Shown here piece after piece: positions 32,562 through 41,398 of a DNA stretch of 64,000 nucleotides. The position numbers and the translations under genes were made by a program. Every line of letters begins with the position of its first letter. Positions within the stretch are counted from its first letter, which is position 1. The stretch lies in the NCBI GenBank assembly GCA_022650485.1, contig JALCPP010000001.1, positions 186,001-250,000 on the forward strand, in the 5' to 3' direction. Origin of the DNA: Oscillospiraceae bacterium. Its GTDB lineage: Bacteria; Bacillota; Clostridia; Oscillospirales; Acutalibacteraceae. Below the pieces are notes generated by a model. That model saw only the letters and a program-made list of their open reading frames with translations, was not told the DNA's origin and searched no databases.

Positions 32562-33608
32562 CTAATAAATAAACATCGCGTCACCAAAGCTGAAAAAGCG
32601 GTATTTCTCTTTGACTGCGACCTGATAGGCATTCATGATATGCTGATAACCGGCCAATGCGGAAACCAACATAATCAGTGTGCTTTCCGGAAGATGAAAA
32701 TTTGTAATCAATCCGTCCAGCACTTTAAACTTGTAACCCGGATAAATAAAAATGTTCGTCCACCCGGCACTTTCACGAATACATCCCTCTTTGCTTCCTA
32801 TGGCTTCCAGTGTTCTGCAGCTTGTAGTGCCAACGGCAATTACACGCCCGCCGTTCTGCTTTGCCCGGTTAATTTGTTCGGCGGCTTTCGCGGAAAGATA
32901 GTAATGCTCCGAATGCATCTTATGATCGGTGATTTTTTCCGCTGTCACCGGACGAAATGTTCCAAGGCCGACATGCAGTGTTACAAAAGCAAGATCAACA
33001 CCTTTTTCTTTGATCTTTTGCAGTAGTGCCGGGGTAAAGTGAAGCCCGGCCGTCGGCGCGGCGGCAGACCCGATTTCTTTGGAATAAACGGTTTGATACC
33101 GCTCGTTATCCTTTAATTCGGCCTTGATATAATGGGGAAGCGGCATCTGCCCTATTTTATCCAGAACTTCATAAAAATTTTCTTCGCAGGTAAAACGTGC
33201 CAAGCGGTTTCCGTCTTCAATAATATCCAGCACTTCCGCGTGAAGAAGCCCGTCCCCAAACGTAAATTTAGACCCGATTTTTGCACGTCTGCCCGGACCG
33301 GTCAGAACTTCCCATATGTCCCCTTCCCGGTGGTTCAGCAGCAAAAACTCGACTTTTGCTCCGGTGCCATCTTTAATGCCGAACAGTCTTGCCGGTAAAA
33401 CACGGGAATCATTCAGGACCAGGCAGTCCCCCGGCTTTAAATAATCGATAATATCGTAAAAATGCCGGTGTTCAATCTCGCCTGTTTTACGATTCAGGGT
33501 CAGCAAGCGGGAGGAGTCCCTGGGCTCCACCGGTGTTTGTGCAATTAGTTCTTGGGGCAGATCATAGAAAAAATCCTTTGTTTTCAGATTTTTGTAATCC
33601 AATTCCAT
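32562..33608 (-). CDS. queA: S-adenosylmethionine:tRNA ribosyltransferase-isomerase
   Basis: The 348-residue enzyme starts with [21 protein letters not shown] (in part) and contains [19 protein letters not shown] and [15 protein letters not shown], diagnostic of QueA. It transfers the ribosyl part of SAM to preQ1-tRNA to make epoxyqueuosine. GGGAG precedes ATG 33608. First gene of the queA-tgt-yajC run; its promoter overlaps the divergent lysine-riboswitch promoter. Confidence 0.96.
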   Translation of the reverse strand: MELDYKNLKTKDFFYDLPQELIAQTPVEPRDSSRLLTLNRKTGEIEHRHFYDIIDYLKPGDCLVLNDSRVLPARLFGIKDGTGAKVEFLLLNHREGDIWEVLTGPGRRAKIGSKFTFGDGLLHAEVLDIIEDGNRLARFTCEENFYEVLDKIGQMPLPHYIKAELKDNERYQTVYSKEIGSAAAPTAGLHFTPALLQKIKEKGVDLAFVTLHVGLGTFRPVTAEKITDHKMHSEHYYLSAKAAEQINRAKQNGGRVIAVGTTSCRTLEAIGSKEGCIRESAGWTNIFIYPGYKFKVLDGLITNFHLPESTLIMLVSALAGYQHIMNAYQVAVKEKYRFFSFGDAMFIY

Positions 33609-33645
33609 TTTTATTCTCCCATTCCGTCTGTAATACTAATTGTCT

Positions 33646-33674
33646 ATTATAAATAAATTGACAACCAATAGCAA
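33646..33674 (-). promoter_or_regulatory. Promoter of queA
   Basis: Minus strand: TTGCTA (33674-33669), 17-base spacer, perfect TATAAT (33651-33646). RNA would start near 33639, 30 bases before queA. It is interleaved with the + strand promoter. Confidence 0.75.
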
Positions 33675-33687
33675 CCCATGCTATTAT
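33658..33687 (+). promoter_or_regulatory. Promoter of the lysine riboswitch-asd operon
   Basis: Perfect TTGACA (33658-33663), 18-base spacer, TATTAT (33682-33687). Its -35 lies inside the spacer of the queA promoter, so RNA polymerase cannot occupy both at once. Confidence 0.75.
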
Positions 33688-33734
33688 ATTTTAAGACTTA
33701 TCTTGAAGGTATTAATCAGGATAGAATATGGATA

Positions 33735-33971
33735 GAGGTGCGGATTCCAAGATTAGCTGGGTGAGGCTGCCAGAGCCGAAGAACCCATGTGAAAGGGGAA
33801 CTCGCCGAAGGGAATACTGCGGCAGAGTATTCGCCTGGGGCGCGTGTGAACAACATGCGGACTGTCATCAGATTTTGATGGGGAGCTATCGACTTTAATA
33901 AAAAGCGAATGCCGCTTTAAAATCGAGAGTGCCAAGAATATTCTGATGACCGGTATTATACCGGTTTTTTT
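33735..33971 (+). promoter_or_regulatory. Lysine riboswitch (L-box) with terminator
   Basis: The aptamer starts at GAGGTGCGGA (33735) and has the conserved blocks AGAGCCGAAGAA, GTGAAAGGGGAA and CGCCGAAGG of lysine riboswitches. The expression platform ends in a terminator: ACCGGT (33949-33954) / ACCGGT (33960-33965) with seven T. GTCATCAG (33864-33871) is complementary to CTGATGAC (33943-33950), whose last two bases lie in the terminator stem, so it can act as antiterminator. With lysine bound the terminator should form and shut off asd-dapA-dapB. Confidence 0.92.
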
Positions 33972-34027
33972 ATTACGCAGATATTTTTTCTTGTTCCTTT
34001 CATATATTATTTAGGAGGCCTGCTTTC

Positions 34028-35110
34028 ATGAAAAATTACCGGGTTGGAATCATTGGCGCCACTGGCATGGTAGGACAGCGTTTTGCCGTTCTTTTGGAAA
34101 ACCATCCGTGGTTTACTGTAACCGCGCTGGCTGCAAGTAAACGGTCCGCTGGGAAAACTTACTGTGAAGCGGTTGGAAATCGTTGGCTGATGACAACTCC
34201 TATGCCGAAAAATATGGAAAACATGGTGGTCTTAGACGCTGAGAAGGATAAAGACAAAATTGTGGGTATGGTTGATTTTGTCTTTTGTGCCGTTAACATG
34301 GAAAAGCAGAAAACGCGCGCATTGGAAGAGCTGTATGCAAAATCCGAATGCCCCGTTGTTTCCAATAACAGCGCAAACCGTCTGGTTCCGGATGTTCCAA
34401 TGCTGATTCCGGAAATTAACCCGGAGCATGCGGATATCATTCCTTTTCAGAGAAAACGGCTTGGAACAAAACGGGGATTTATCGCCGTAAAACCCAACTG
34501 CTCCATTCAGACTTATGTACCGGCTGTTACTCCCCTGCTCGATTTGAATGTGACAAAGATTCTTGCCTGCACCTATCAGGCAATTTCCGGTGCCGGTAAA
34601 ACGTTTCAGACCTGGCCCGAAATGGTCGATAATGTCATTCCGTTTATTGGCGGAGAAGAAGGAAAATCGGAAAATGAACCGCTGAAGATCTGGGGGCAAA
34701 TCGAAAATGGTCAGATTGTCAACACTGCCGTTCCCAACATCACAACGCAGTGTCTGCGCGTGCCGGTCAGCGACGGCCATACAGCCGCTGTATTCCTTTC
34801 TTTAGAAAAGAAAATTCCGGTTGACGAAATTATTGACAGATGGAACCATTTCAGCGGTGAGCCGCAAAAACTTGGATTGCCAAGTGCACCGAAAAAGTTT
34901 CTGTACTATTTTCAAGAGGATGATCGTCCCCAATCGCGTTTGGACCGCAATCTGGAAAACGGTATGGCGGTTTCAATCGGTCGTTTGCGCCCTGACAGTC
35001 AGTATGACTACAAATTTGTGTGTTTATCCCATAATACGCTTCGTGGTGCGGCCGGAGGCGGAGTCTTGATGGCTGAATATCTTTGTGCAAAAGGATATAT
35101 GGATAAATAA
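34028..35110 (+). CDS. asd: Aspartate-semialdehyde dehydrogenase
   Basis: The 360-residue enzyme starts VGIIGATGMVGQRFAVLLENH (NADP site, in part) and has the catalytic Cys in VKPNCSIQTYVP and the partner His in SDGHTAAVF. It is of the archaeal/fungal-like class (about 350-360 residues, NCSI rather than NCST). It reduces aspartyl phosphate to the semialdehyde, the branch point to lysine, threonine and methionine. GGAGG precedes ATG 34028. First gene under the lysine riboswitch. Confidence 0.95.
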   Translation: MKNYRVGIIGATGMVGQRFAVLLENHPWFTVTALAASKRSAGKTYCEAVGNRWLMTTPMPKNMENMVVLDAEKDKDKIVGMVDFVFCAVNMEKQKTRALEELYAKSECPVVSNNSANRLVPDVPMLIPEINPEHADIIPFQRKRLGTKRGFIAVKPNCSIQTYVPAVTPLLDLNVTKILACTYQAISGAGKTFQTWPEMVDNVIPFIGGEEGKSENEPLKIWGQIENGQIVNTAVPNITTQCLRVPVSDGHTAAVFLSLEKKIPVDEIIDRWNHFSGEPQKLGLPSAPKKFLYYFQEDDRPQSRLDRNLENGMAVSIGRLRPDSQYDYKFVCLSHNTLRGAAGGGVLMAEYLCAKGYMDK

Positions 35111-35141
35111 TATCGCCAGAAAGCAGAGGAGGTAGAATCAG

Positions 35142-36032
35142 ATGAAAAAGCTTGTCTTTACAGGTTCTGGTGTTGCATTGGTAACCCCAATGAAACCAGA
35201 CGGATCTGTGGACTATGAATGCCTGGAACACCTGGTTGATTTTCATATTAAAAATGGTACCGATGCGATTGTTGCCTGTGCCACCACGGGGGAATCGCCC
35301 GTGCTCAGTCACGAAGAGCATTGCAAAATTGTGGAATTGATTGTTAAAAAAGTAAATAAACGAATTCCGGTCATTGCAAGTTCCGGAAGTAACGATACAA
35401 AATACGCGGTTGAGTTATCTCGCTCTCTGCAGGAGATAGGCGCAGATGCCCTGCTTCTGATTACGCCCTATTACAATAAAACATCCCAACGGGGACTGAT
35501 TAAGCATTTTCACTACATTGCGGACCGTGTCGATTTGCCTATGATTTTATATAATGTGCCCTCCCGTACAGGATGCAACATTCAGCCGGAAACCTATCAA
35601 GCCCTTGCGGAGCATCCCAATATTGTCGGGACCAAAGAAGCAAATGGGAATATTTCCGCTTGTGCGAAAACAATTTCACTTTGCGGTGACAGTCTGGCTG
35701 TTTATTCCGGAGAAGATAACCAGACTCTGCCCATCCTTTCTTTGGGCGGCAAGGGGGTCATTTCCGTCATTGCCAATATTCTTCCGAAAGTAACAAAGCA
35801 GATTTGCGAGGATTATTTGAACGGAAATGTGGAAGCATCGCGCAAATCATTCTTGCACTACCTGGAACTGATGGACGCTCTTTTTTGGGATGTAAACCCC
35901 ATTCCGGTAAAAACAGCGATGAACGATATGGGATTTCATACAGGGGACTGCCGCCTTCCGCTTACTGCGATGAGTGATGAACTAAATGATAATTTGTTAA
36001 ATGTGCTGAAAAAATATCAGCTAATTAAGTAA
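35142..36032 (+). CDS. dapA: 4-hydroxy-tetrahydrodipicolinate synthase
   Basis: The 296-residue TIM-barrel lyase has the Thr-Thr pair in CATTGESPVLSHEEH, the Tyr in ILYNVPSRTGC and the Schiff-base Lys in IVGTKEANGN. It condenses pyruvate and aspartate semialdehyde, the first lysine-specific step. GAGGAGGTAG precedes ATG 35142. Operon with asd and dapB. Confidence 0.97.
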   Translation: MKKLVFTGSGVALVTPMKPDGSVDYECLEHLVDFHIKNGTDAIVACATTGESPVLSHEEHCKIVELIVKKVNKRIPVIASSGSNDTKYAVELSRSLQEIGADALLLITPYYNKTSQRGLIKHFHYIADRVDLPMILYNVPSRTGCNIQPETYQALAEHPNIVGTKEANGNISACAKTISLCGDSLAVYSGEDNQTLPILSLGGKGVISVIANILPKVTKQICEDYLNGNVEASRKSFLHYLELMDALFWDVNPIPVKTAMNDMGFHTGDCRLPLTAMSDELNDNLLNVLKKYQLIK

Positions 36033-36064
36033 TTTATCCAATTTAAAATAAAAGGACGACTAAA

Positions 36065-36817
36065 ATGACAAAGATGATTCTGAGCGGCTGCGGCGGCACC
36101 ATGGGAAAAGTTGTTTCCGGCTGTGCTGCAGAACGAAATGATATAGAAATTATTGCGGGAATCGACCATCGTGCTGATTCAAAATGTGCTTACCCGGTCT
36201 TTACTGCTCCTGACAAAGTTGAGGCAGCGGCCAACGTTTTAATCGATTTTTCCCACCCTTCCCTGTTGCACTCTCTTTTACAGTTTGGAAAAAACACGAA
36301 AACTCCGCTTGTTCTTTGCACAACTGGGTATGATAAAGAACAGGTCTGTGAACTGGAAGCGGCATCCAAAGAGATTCCAGTTTTTTATTCCCGTAATATG
36401 TCCATAGGAATCAATCTGTTGATCGAATTGGCGAAGAAGGCAGAGCATGTCCTTGGCAATGGTTTCGATGTTGAGATTGTAGAGGCGCACCACAATCAAA
36501 AAATAGATGCACCCAGCGGTACCGCTCTTATGATTGCTGATGCGGTGTCCGATGCTTCAGAAGGACCAATGCATTATATGTATGACCGGCACTCGCAAAG
36601 GAAAAAGCGTGAATCAAATGAAATCGGAATTCATTCCATTCGCGGCGGTACCATTGTTGGAGAACACAAAGTTATCTTCGCAGGTTCTCATGAAATCCTT
36701 AGCATTTCGCATTCCGCTCAATCCAAAGAGATTTTTGCGAACGGTGCGTTAAATGCAGCCGTATTTCTTTCATGTAAAGAGCAAGGACTTTACACAATGG
36801 CGGATCTTATTCAATAG
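36065..36817 (+). CDS. dapB: 4-hydroxy-tetrahydrodipicolinate reductase
   Basis: The 250-residue reductase has an N-terminal nucleotide motif (ILSGCGGTMGKVV) and the catalytic motif VEAHHNQKIDAPSGTAL (His and Lys of DapB), plus IRGGTIVGEHKVIF. It yields tetrahydrodipicolinate. The next enzyme in this organism is DapL, encoded at 51 kb, as no dapD/dapE are seen. ATG 36065 follows AAGGACGAC. Confidence 0.96.
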   Translation: MTKMILSGCGGTMGKVVSGCAAERNDIEIIAGIDHRADSKCAYPVFTAPDKVEAAANVLIDFSHPSLLHSLLQFGKNTKTPLVLCTTGYDKEQVCELEAASKEIPVFYSRNMSIGINLLIELAKKAEHVLGNGFDVEIVEAHHNQKIDAPSGTALMIADAVSDASEGPMHYMYDRHSQRKKRESNEIGIHSIRGGTIVGEHKVIFAGSHEILSISHSAQSKEIFANGALNAAVFLSCKEQGLYTMADLIQ

Positions 36818-36828
36818 GAGGCTTGAAA

Positions 36829-37290
36829 ATGAATCTGTCGCCTACGATTACCACCACCACCGACATTACCCTTATTACCCTTCAGAAATGCCCGTCAGAG
36901 CTCAAGTTTATCGCCCATGTCTTTCAAAAGATTGCCGCGCTTGGTGTGGATGTGGATATGATTTCTTTGGCGCCTACTCAGGGGGCTTATACTTCTGTTT
37001 CTTTTACGATTTCAGATCAGCATCTTGACAAGATATTAAGCTTTACATCTGAATTGCGGAATCAAACGAAAATCAGTGCTGTCGTAAGCAGCGGAAACTG
37101 TAAAATATCTGTTTACGACAATGCAATGAAAAATATGCCGGGTGTAGCGGCAGAGGTTTTTGATGTGGCATCTTCTGTACAAACGGATATCCGGCTTATT
37201 ACCACATCAGAGGTTGACATTTCACTGCTTGTGACTGCTGCGGATTTTCAGGATACGCTGAAATCTTTGAAAAATAGATTTCACGAATAA
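36829..37290 (+). CDS. Free-standing ACT-domain protein (aspartokinase-regulatory-like)
   Basis: This 153-residue protein resembles the two ACT domains at the C-terminus of aspartokinase: VFQKIAALGVDVDMISLAPTQ in the first and NMPGVAAEVFDVASSVQTDIRLITTSEVDISLLV (in part) in the second. There is no kinase domain in frame. It probably senses lysine or another amino acid, or partners with an aspartokinase encoded elsewhere. ATG 36829 has TAGGAGG 7 bases upstream; it starts 11 bases after dapB, so it is in the lysine operon. Function is inferred only. Confidence 0.8.
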   Translation: MNLSPTITTTTDITLITLQKCPSELKFIAHVFQKIAALGVDVDMISLAPTQGAYTSVSFTISDQHLDKILSFTSELRNQTKISAVVSSGNCKISVYDNAMKNMPGVAAEVFDVASSVQTDIRLITTSEVDISLLVTAADFQDTLKSLKNRFHE

Positions 37291-37300
37291 GTAGAGAATA

Positions 37301-37355
37301 CAACATTAAAAAACCGATTGCAGAAATGAATTCTGTAGTCGGTTTTTTAATGTTG
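37301..37355. terminator. Long bidirectional terminator after the lysine operon
   Basis: CAACATTAAAAAACCGA (37301-37317) and its exact complement (37339-37355) form a 17 bp stem, with an inner CAGAA/TTCTG. A-run on one side and T-run on the other let it serve the + operon and the convergent GIY-YIG gene. Confidence 0.92.
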
Positions 37356-37380
37356 TATTTGCTGATGCCTGGTCTCTTCC

Positions 37381-37659
37381 CTATCTAGTTAGCTTTTTCA
37401 TTTGATAGATCAGTGTAACTTTTTCGTAGTGTGTCAATTTTTTTAATGATGCTTCTCTTTGCAATGCTTCACGTTTTGATGAAAAGCTTTCTTGATAGAC
37501 CAACTGAACCGGTCGTCTGGAACGGGTATATTTTGCGCCTTTTCCACTGTTATGTACTTTTATTCTATGGGATAAGTCTGTTGTGTAACCGCAGTATATC
37601 GTTTCATCTGCACAGCGAAGCATATATGCGTAATGTTTTTTGGATTTTCCTGTCTGCAT
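37381..37659 (-). CDS. GIY-YIG nuclease domain protein (UPF0213-like)
   Basis: A 92-residue, single-domain protein with YAYMLRCADETIYCGYTTDL: here the GIY-YIG pair reads Y-x-YML ... YCGYT, as in the short bacterial UPF0213 family. The Arg in HRIKVHNSGKGAKYT and the Glu in REASLKKL are kept. Function of these stand-alone proteins is unknown; a DNA repair or structure-specific nuclease role is a guess. GGGGAG precedes the ATG. Confidence 0.85.
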   Translation of the reverse strand: MQTGKSKKHYAYMLRCADETIYCGYTTDLSHRIKVHNSGKGAKYTRSRRPVQLVYQESFSSKREALQREASLKKLTHYEKVTLIYQMKKLTR

Positions 37660-37909
37660 TCTAAAGTTCTCCCCTGTTCTGACAAATTTACACTGGCCAT
37701 TTTAGAAAACGATTGGAAATATTGTTTCCCAATTCAGTCTTTTCCAGCTGCTCTTATTCAATGAATATAAACCCAACCGTAGCAATTTGTCAATTATGCA
37801 GGAGCCCTATTCCTATCAATCTGAAACAGCATGATTATTCAAAAGGCACTTTCTAATCGATCAATTCATATGATAGATTAAAATAATCGGGAAAAGGAGC
37901 AGAAAGGTT

Positions 37910-38329
37910 ATGTCTGATGAAGTATTTAGGGATTATGGTCCTATACCAATTGTAGTCAATATTGAGCAAGCTACCACAGAGAATAATACATTTCGTACCG
38001 CTTTATGGACTGGGAAGCACCTTCAGCTTACATTGATGAGTATTAATGTCAAGGAGGACATAGGCTTAGAAATGCATCCCAATGTTGACCAGTTTATTCG
38101 CATTGAACAAGGGGAAGGATTGGTAAAAATCGGGGATCGACAAGACAATTTGGGCTTTCAGAAAAAGGTTGGACCAAGTGACGCTATCGTAATTCCAGCC
38201 GGAACATGGCATAATGTGATTAATATTGGTTCTGTACCACTAAAATTATATTCCATTTATGCCCCTCCGCAGCATCCTTGGGGAACAATTGAGAAAACGA
38301 AAGAAGATGCCATGGCGGCAGAAGAATAG
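37910..38329 (+). CDS. Cupin-domain protein
   Basis: The 139-residue protein has a single cupin barrel. Motif 1 is EMHPNVDQFIRIEQGEG, motif 2 is GDAIVIPAGTWHNVIN-like (SDAIVIPAGTWHNVIN), giving metal ligands His, Gln and His. It belongs to a widespread small cupin family without a firm function, often annotated as a mannose-6-phosphate isomerase-like protein. A GGAGC/AAAGGT region lies before ATG 37910. The 250-base gap upstream (37660-37909) is AT-rich and holds only a plausible promoter. Confidence 0.85.
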   Translation: MSDEVFRDYGPIPIVVNIEQATTENNTFRTALWTGKHLQLTLMSINVKEDIGLEMHPNVDQFIRIEQGEGLVKIGDRQDNLGFQKKVGPSDAIVIPAGTWHNVINIGSVPLKLYSIYAPPQHPWGTIEKTKEDAMAAEE

Positions 38330-38600
38330 ACAGCTGTTTCTGACAGACTTAATATCTGAAAGAGAAATTTAAGTCTGCATCTCTTTCTTCAATAAGTTTT
38401 AGTATTCCTTCCTGAGAAAGAGCCGGTGTGGTTCTAAAGACCCTGTAATTTGCATTATAAATTTTTAGAGACGATAGAAATACAATATAATTTTTTATTC
38501 TATCTTGCAACTTATTTATGTAAATGCTACAATCTAAGCAAAGCTTACCCATACATTATGAATAATTCCAATTTGTTACTTCGGAGAAGGAGGATTGGCA
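38330..38600 (+). other. Gap between cupin and dehydrogenase genes
   Basis: 271 AT-rich bases. GAAAGAGA (38358-38365) and TCTCTTTC (38380-38387) form a possible weak terminator for the cupin gene. A 67-codon minus-strand frame exists but has no ribosome site. Otherwise nothing is recognised. Confidence 0.5.
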
Positions 38601-39557
38601 ATGCAGACGGTATTTCTAAATGCAAAGAAAATTGATTTTGATGGAAAACTGGATTTTTCCCCTATAATGGAATGCGGGATAATTCAAACATACGAGTCAA
38701 GTACTAACGATGAAATTATTGAGCGAGTTCAAAATCAAAATATTGTTGTTACAAAGGAAATGCCCATTGGGAGAGAACTGATTGAAAAATTCCCGCCCTG
38801 TGTAAAGATGATCTGTGAAGCGGGAACAGGGTATAACAACATTGATATTGCGGCAGCAAAATCCAAGGGCATTGCAGTTTGTAATATTCCCAGCTACAGC
38901 ACAGAAGCCGTTGCACAGCTTGCTATTGCGTTGATTCTATCACTCAGTTCCTCAATCGCCAGACAGCAGGTCATGCTGAAGCAAAATAATTATAGAAACT
39001 TTTATCGCTGCTTAGGGGTACCACATTCTGAAATCAACCAAAAAATACTTGGCGTGATTGGTACCGGCAGAATCGGTCAAAGGGTCATCCATTCGGCGTT
39101 GGCGTTGGGAATGAATGTTTTGTGCTATAGCCGGACGAAAAAAGAATGGGATAATCCAAGGGTTAATTTCACCAGCCTTGAAGCACTTTTGTCCCATAGC
39201 GATTTTGTTTCGATCCATTGCCCCCTGACGCCGGAAACAAAACGCCTGATTAATAAAGAGACGCTTGCCCTGATGAAATCTACGGCCTACGTCATTAACA
39301 CTTCGCGAGGAGCAATTATTAACGAAGCAGATTTGATTGACGCTTTGAAACGAGGTATCATTGCCGGAGCTGCTCTTGACGTTTTTGAAAAAGAGCCGCC
39401 GGATATCGATAACCCGCTCTTTACAATGAATCATGTTATTTTAACCCCACATATTGGATGGAAGTGCATTGAAACGCGTCAAAGGCTGCTTCAATTGATT
39501 GCCGGCAATATTCAGGCATTTCAAAAGGGAAAACCCATCAATGTGGTAAATGGCTAA
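38601..39557 (+). CDS. D-2-hydroxyacid dehydrogenase (NAD-dependent)
   Basis: The 318-residue enzyme has a catalytic domain followed by the Rossmann domain LGVIGTGRIGQRVI. Catalytic Arg is in VINTSRGAIINE, Glu in LDVFEKEPPD, His in LTPHIGWKC. It belongs to the glycerate/hydroxypyruvate reductase or related branch; substrate not assignable by eye. ATG 38601 has AAGGAGGA 6-7 bases upstream. Monocistronic by position, ended by a strong bidirectional terminator. Confidence 0.9.
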   Translation: MQTVFLNAKKIDFDGKLDFSPIMECGIIQTYESSTNDEIIERVQNQNIVVTKEMPIGRELIEKFPPCVKMICEAGTGYNNIDIAAAKSKGIAVCNIPSYSTEAVAQLAIALILSLSSSIARQQVMLKQNNYRNFYRCLGVPHSEINQKILGVIGTGRIGQRVIHSALALGMNVLCYSRTKKEWDNPRVNFTSLEALLSHSDFVSIHCPLTPETKRLINKETLALMKSTAYVINTSRGAIINEADLIDALKRGIIAGAALDVFEKEPPDIDNPLFTMNHVILTPHIGWKCIETRQRLLQLIAGNIQAFQKGKPINVVNG

Positions 39558-39558
39558 A

Positions 39559-39601
39559 AAATCCCCCGGAACCGCATAGCAATGCGGGTTCCGGGGGATT
39601 T
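39559..39601. terminator. Bidirectional terminator between dehydrogenase gene and guaA
   Basis: AAATCCCCCGGAACC (39559-39573) pairs exactly with GGTTCCGGGGGATTT (39587-39601). Very stable stem with A and T tails; it serves both convergent genes. Confidence 0.93.
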
Positions 39602-39607
39602 ATAGGT

Positions 39608-41146
39608 TTATTCCCACTCGATTGTGGCCGGTGGTTTAGAAGTAATATCATAAACGATACGATTTACATTCTGCACTTCATTGATAATACGACTGGAAGC
39701 TTTTTCAAGCACATCATAAGGAATCCGTGCCCAGTCTGCCGTCATAAAGTCGGTGGTTGTAACACCTCTTAAGGCGACCGTATTGTCATAGGTTCGTCCG
39801 TCCCCCATGACTCCGACACTCTTGATTCCGGTCAGCACAGCGAAGTATTGATTAATTTTTCTGCCGAGGCCCGCCTTTACAATTTCCTCGCGAAAAATTG
39901 CATCTGCATCTTTCAGAAGATCAAGCTTTTCCGCCGTTACTTCTCCCAGCACACGAATGGCAAGCCCAGGGCCTGGAAATGGCTGACGCCATACCAGATT
40001 ATCAGGCAAACCGAGCTCGGTACCTACTTTACGCACTTCATCCTTAAACAGATAGCGCAGTGGTTCCACAAGCCCCGTAAATCCGATATCTTTGGGAAGT
40101 CCGCCAACATTATGATGACTTTTAATGACGGCGGCATTTCCGGTTCCGCTTTCCACAACGTCAGGATAGATGGTTCCCTGGCAAAGAAAATCAACGTGTC
40201 CAATTTTCTTTGCTTCTTCCTCAAATACGCGGATAAATTCCTCACCAATGATCTTACGCTTTTTCTCCGGTTCTGAAACACCGCTGAGACGCTTCAAAAA
40301 ACGGTCCTGCGCATTTACGCGGATCAGATTCATATCAAACTGACTGCGGAATACGTGCTCGACTTCATCTCCCTCATCTTTTCTGAGAAGGCCGTGATCA
40401 ACGAAAATACAGATGAGCTGTTTGCCCACCGCACGATGCACCAGTGCGGCTGCCACAGAGGAATCAACTCCGCCTGAAAGTGCGCAGATCACGTTTCTAT
40501 CGCCGACTGTTTTTCGCATCTGTTCAACCGTTGTCTGGATAAAGGAATCCATTTTCCAGTCTCCGGAACAGTGGCAGATGTCATAAAGGAAATTGTGCAG
40601 AATTTCTTTTCCATGTACGGTATGTTCCACTTCCGGATGGAACTGCGTGGCATACAGCTTCTTTTCCGCATTTTCCATTGCGACTACAGGGCAGGTGTGA
40701 CTGACCGCCGTAATGTGGAAGCCTGCCGGGGGGGTTTTAATATAAACCGTATGGCTCATCCAGCAAACAGATTGTTGTTCGATGCCATGCAGCAATGCGG
40801 AATTCGCAAGAATCTGAAACTCCGTTTTACCGTATTCCCTGATCTCTGCACGATCGGTTTTCCCACCCAAAGAAAACGCCATGAGCTGAGCCCCATAGCA
40901 AATACCAAGAACCGGTATTCCAAGATTAAAAATCTCTTTGTCGCATTTGGGGGCATCTTCATCATAGACATTGTCCGGTCCACCGGAAAAAATAATACCT
41001 TTGTATCTAGCGGCGGCAATTTCTTCTGCGGGGGTCCGGAAAGACTTAATTTCACAGTAAACGTGCAAATCGCGTACCCTGCGCGCAATCAATTGGCTAT
41101 ACTGTCCGCCAAAATCCAAGATTAAGACAGTTTCTTTTTGTTTCAT
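39608..41146 (-). CDS. guaA: GMP synthase (glutamine-hydrolysing)
   Basis: The 512-residue enzyme has an N-terminal class I amidotransferase ([11 protein letters not shown] with the Cys; [10 protein letters not shown] with His and Glu), an ATP pyrophosphatase domain ([14 protein letters not shown]) and the C-terminal dimerisation domain ending KPPATIEWE. It converts XMP to GMP. AAGGAG precedes ATG 41146. It ends the biosynthetic run. guaB is not in the window. Confidence 0.97.
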   Translation of the reverse strand: MKQKETVLILDFGGQYSQLIARRVRDLHVYCEIKSFRTPAEEIAAARYKGIIFSGGPDNVYDEDAPKCDKEIFNLGIPVLGICYGAQLMAFSLGGKTDRAEIREYGKTEFQILANSALLHGIEQQSVCWMSHTVYIKTPPAGFHITAVSHTCPVVAMENAEKKLYATQFHPEVEHTVHGKEILHNFLYDICHCSGDWKMDSFIQTTVEQMRKTVGDRNVICALSGGVDSSVAAALVHRAVGKQLICIFVDHGLLRKDEGDEVEHVFRSQFDMNLIRVNAQDRFLKRLSGVSEPEKKRKIIGEEFIRVFEEEAKKIGHVDFLCQGTIYPDVVESGTGNAAVIKSHHNVGGLPKDIGFTGLVEPLRYLFKDEVRKVGTELGLPDNLVWRQPFPGPGLAIRVLGEVTAEKLDLLKDADAIFREEIVKAGLGRKINQYFAVLTGIKSVGVMGDGRTYDNTVALRGVTTTDFMTADWARIPYDVLEKASSRIINEVQNVNRIVYDITSKPPATIEWE

Positions 41147-41398
41147 GCGGTTATTTCTCCTTACTCAACGGTAACTGACTAGGACAGGCTAAACGGCCCA
41201 TTCAATATCGTATCCGATCCATGGGCGCAATATCATGACAAAATACTTTTAATCTGAATATTTACCAATCAGCGAATTTGATCTGGGCTGGAAAATCGTG
41301 CGTATTTTTTACAATTAAAAAGCCCAAAGCGCCGGCAGGCGGGCTGTGCTACAACCATCCGCCAAACCGAACGCTTCAGATTTTCATTCAAATAAGAT
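41147..41398 (-). terminator. purA-guaA gap with probable purA terminator
   Basis: In the 252-base gap the minus strand reads AGCCC (41345-41341), an inner GCC/GGC stem, GGGCT (41325-41321), then TTTTTAATT: a moderate terminator. The remaining ~170 bases are the guaA leader, with a hairpin from GCCCAT/ATGGGC. I see no purine riboswitch consensus and only weak promoter hexamers. Confidence 0.55.

Noticed and set aside
33753-33935. 60-codon minus-strand open frame
   Set aside because: Lies wholly in the lysine riboswitch aptamer.
38349-38552. 67-codon minus-strand open frame between cupin and dehydrogenase genes
   Set aside because: No ribosome site, no motif, and it contains the weak terminator stem of the cupin gene.
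41367-41372. CCGAAC PurBox-like core downstream of purA
   Set aside because: Lies between the purA stop and its terminator, not near a promoter, and is single.
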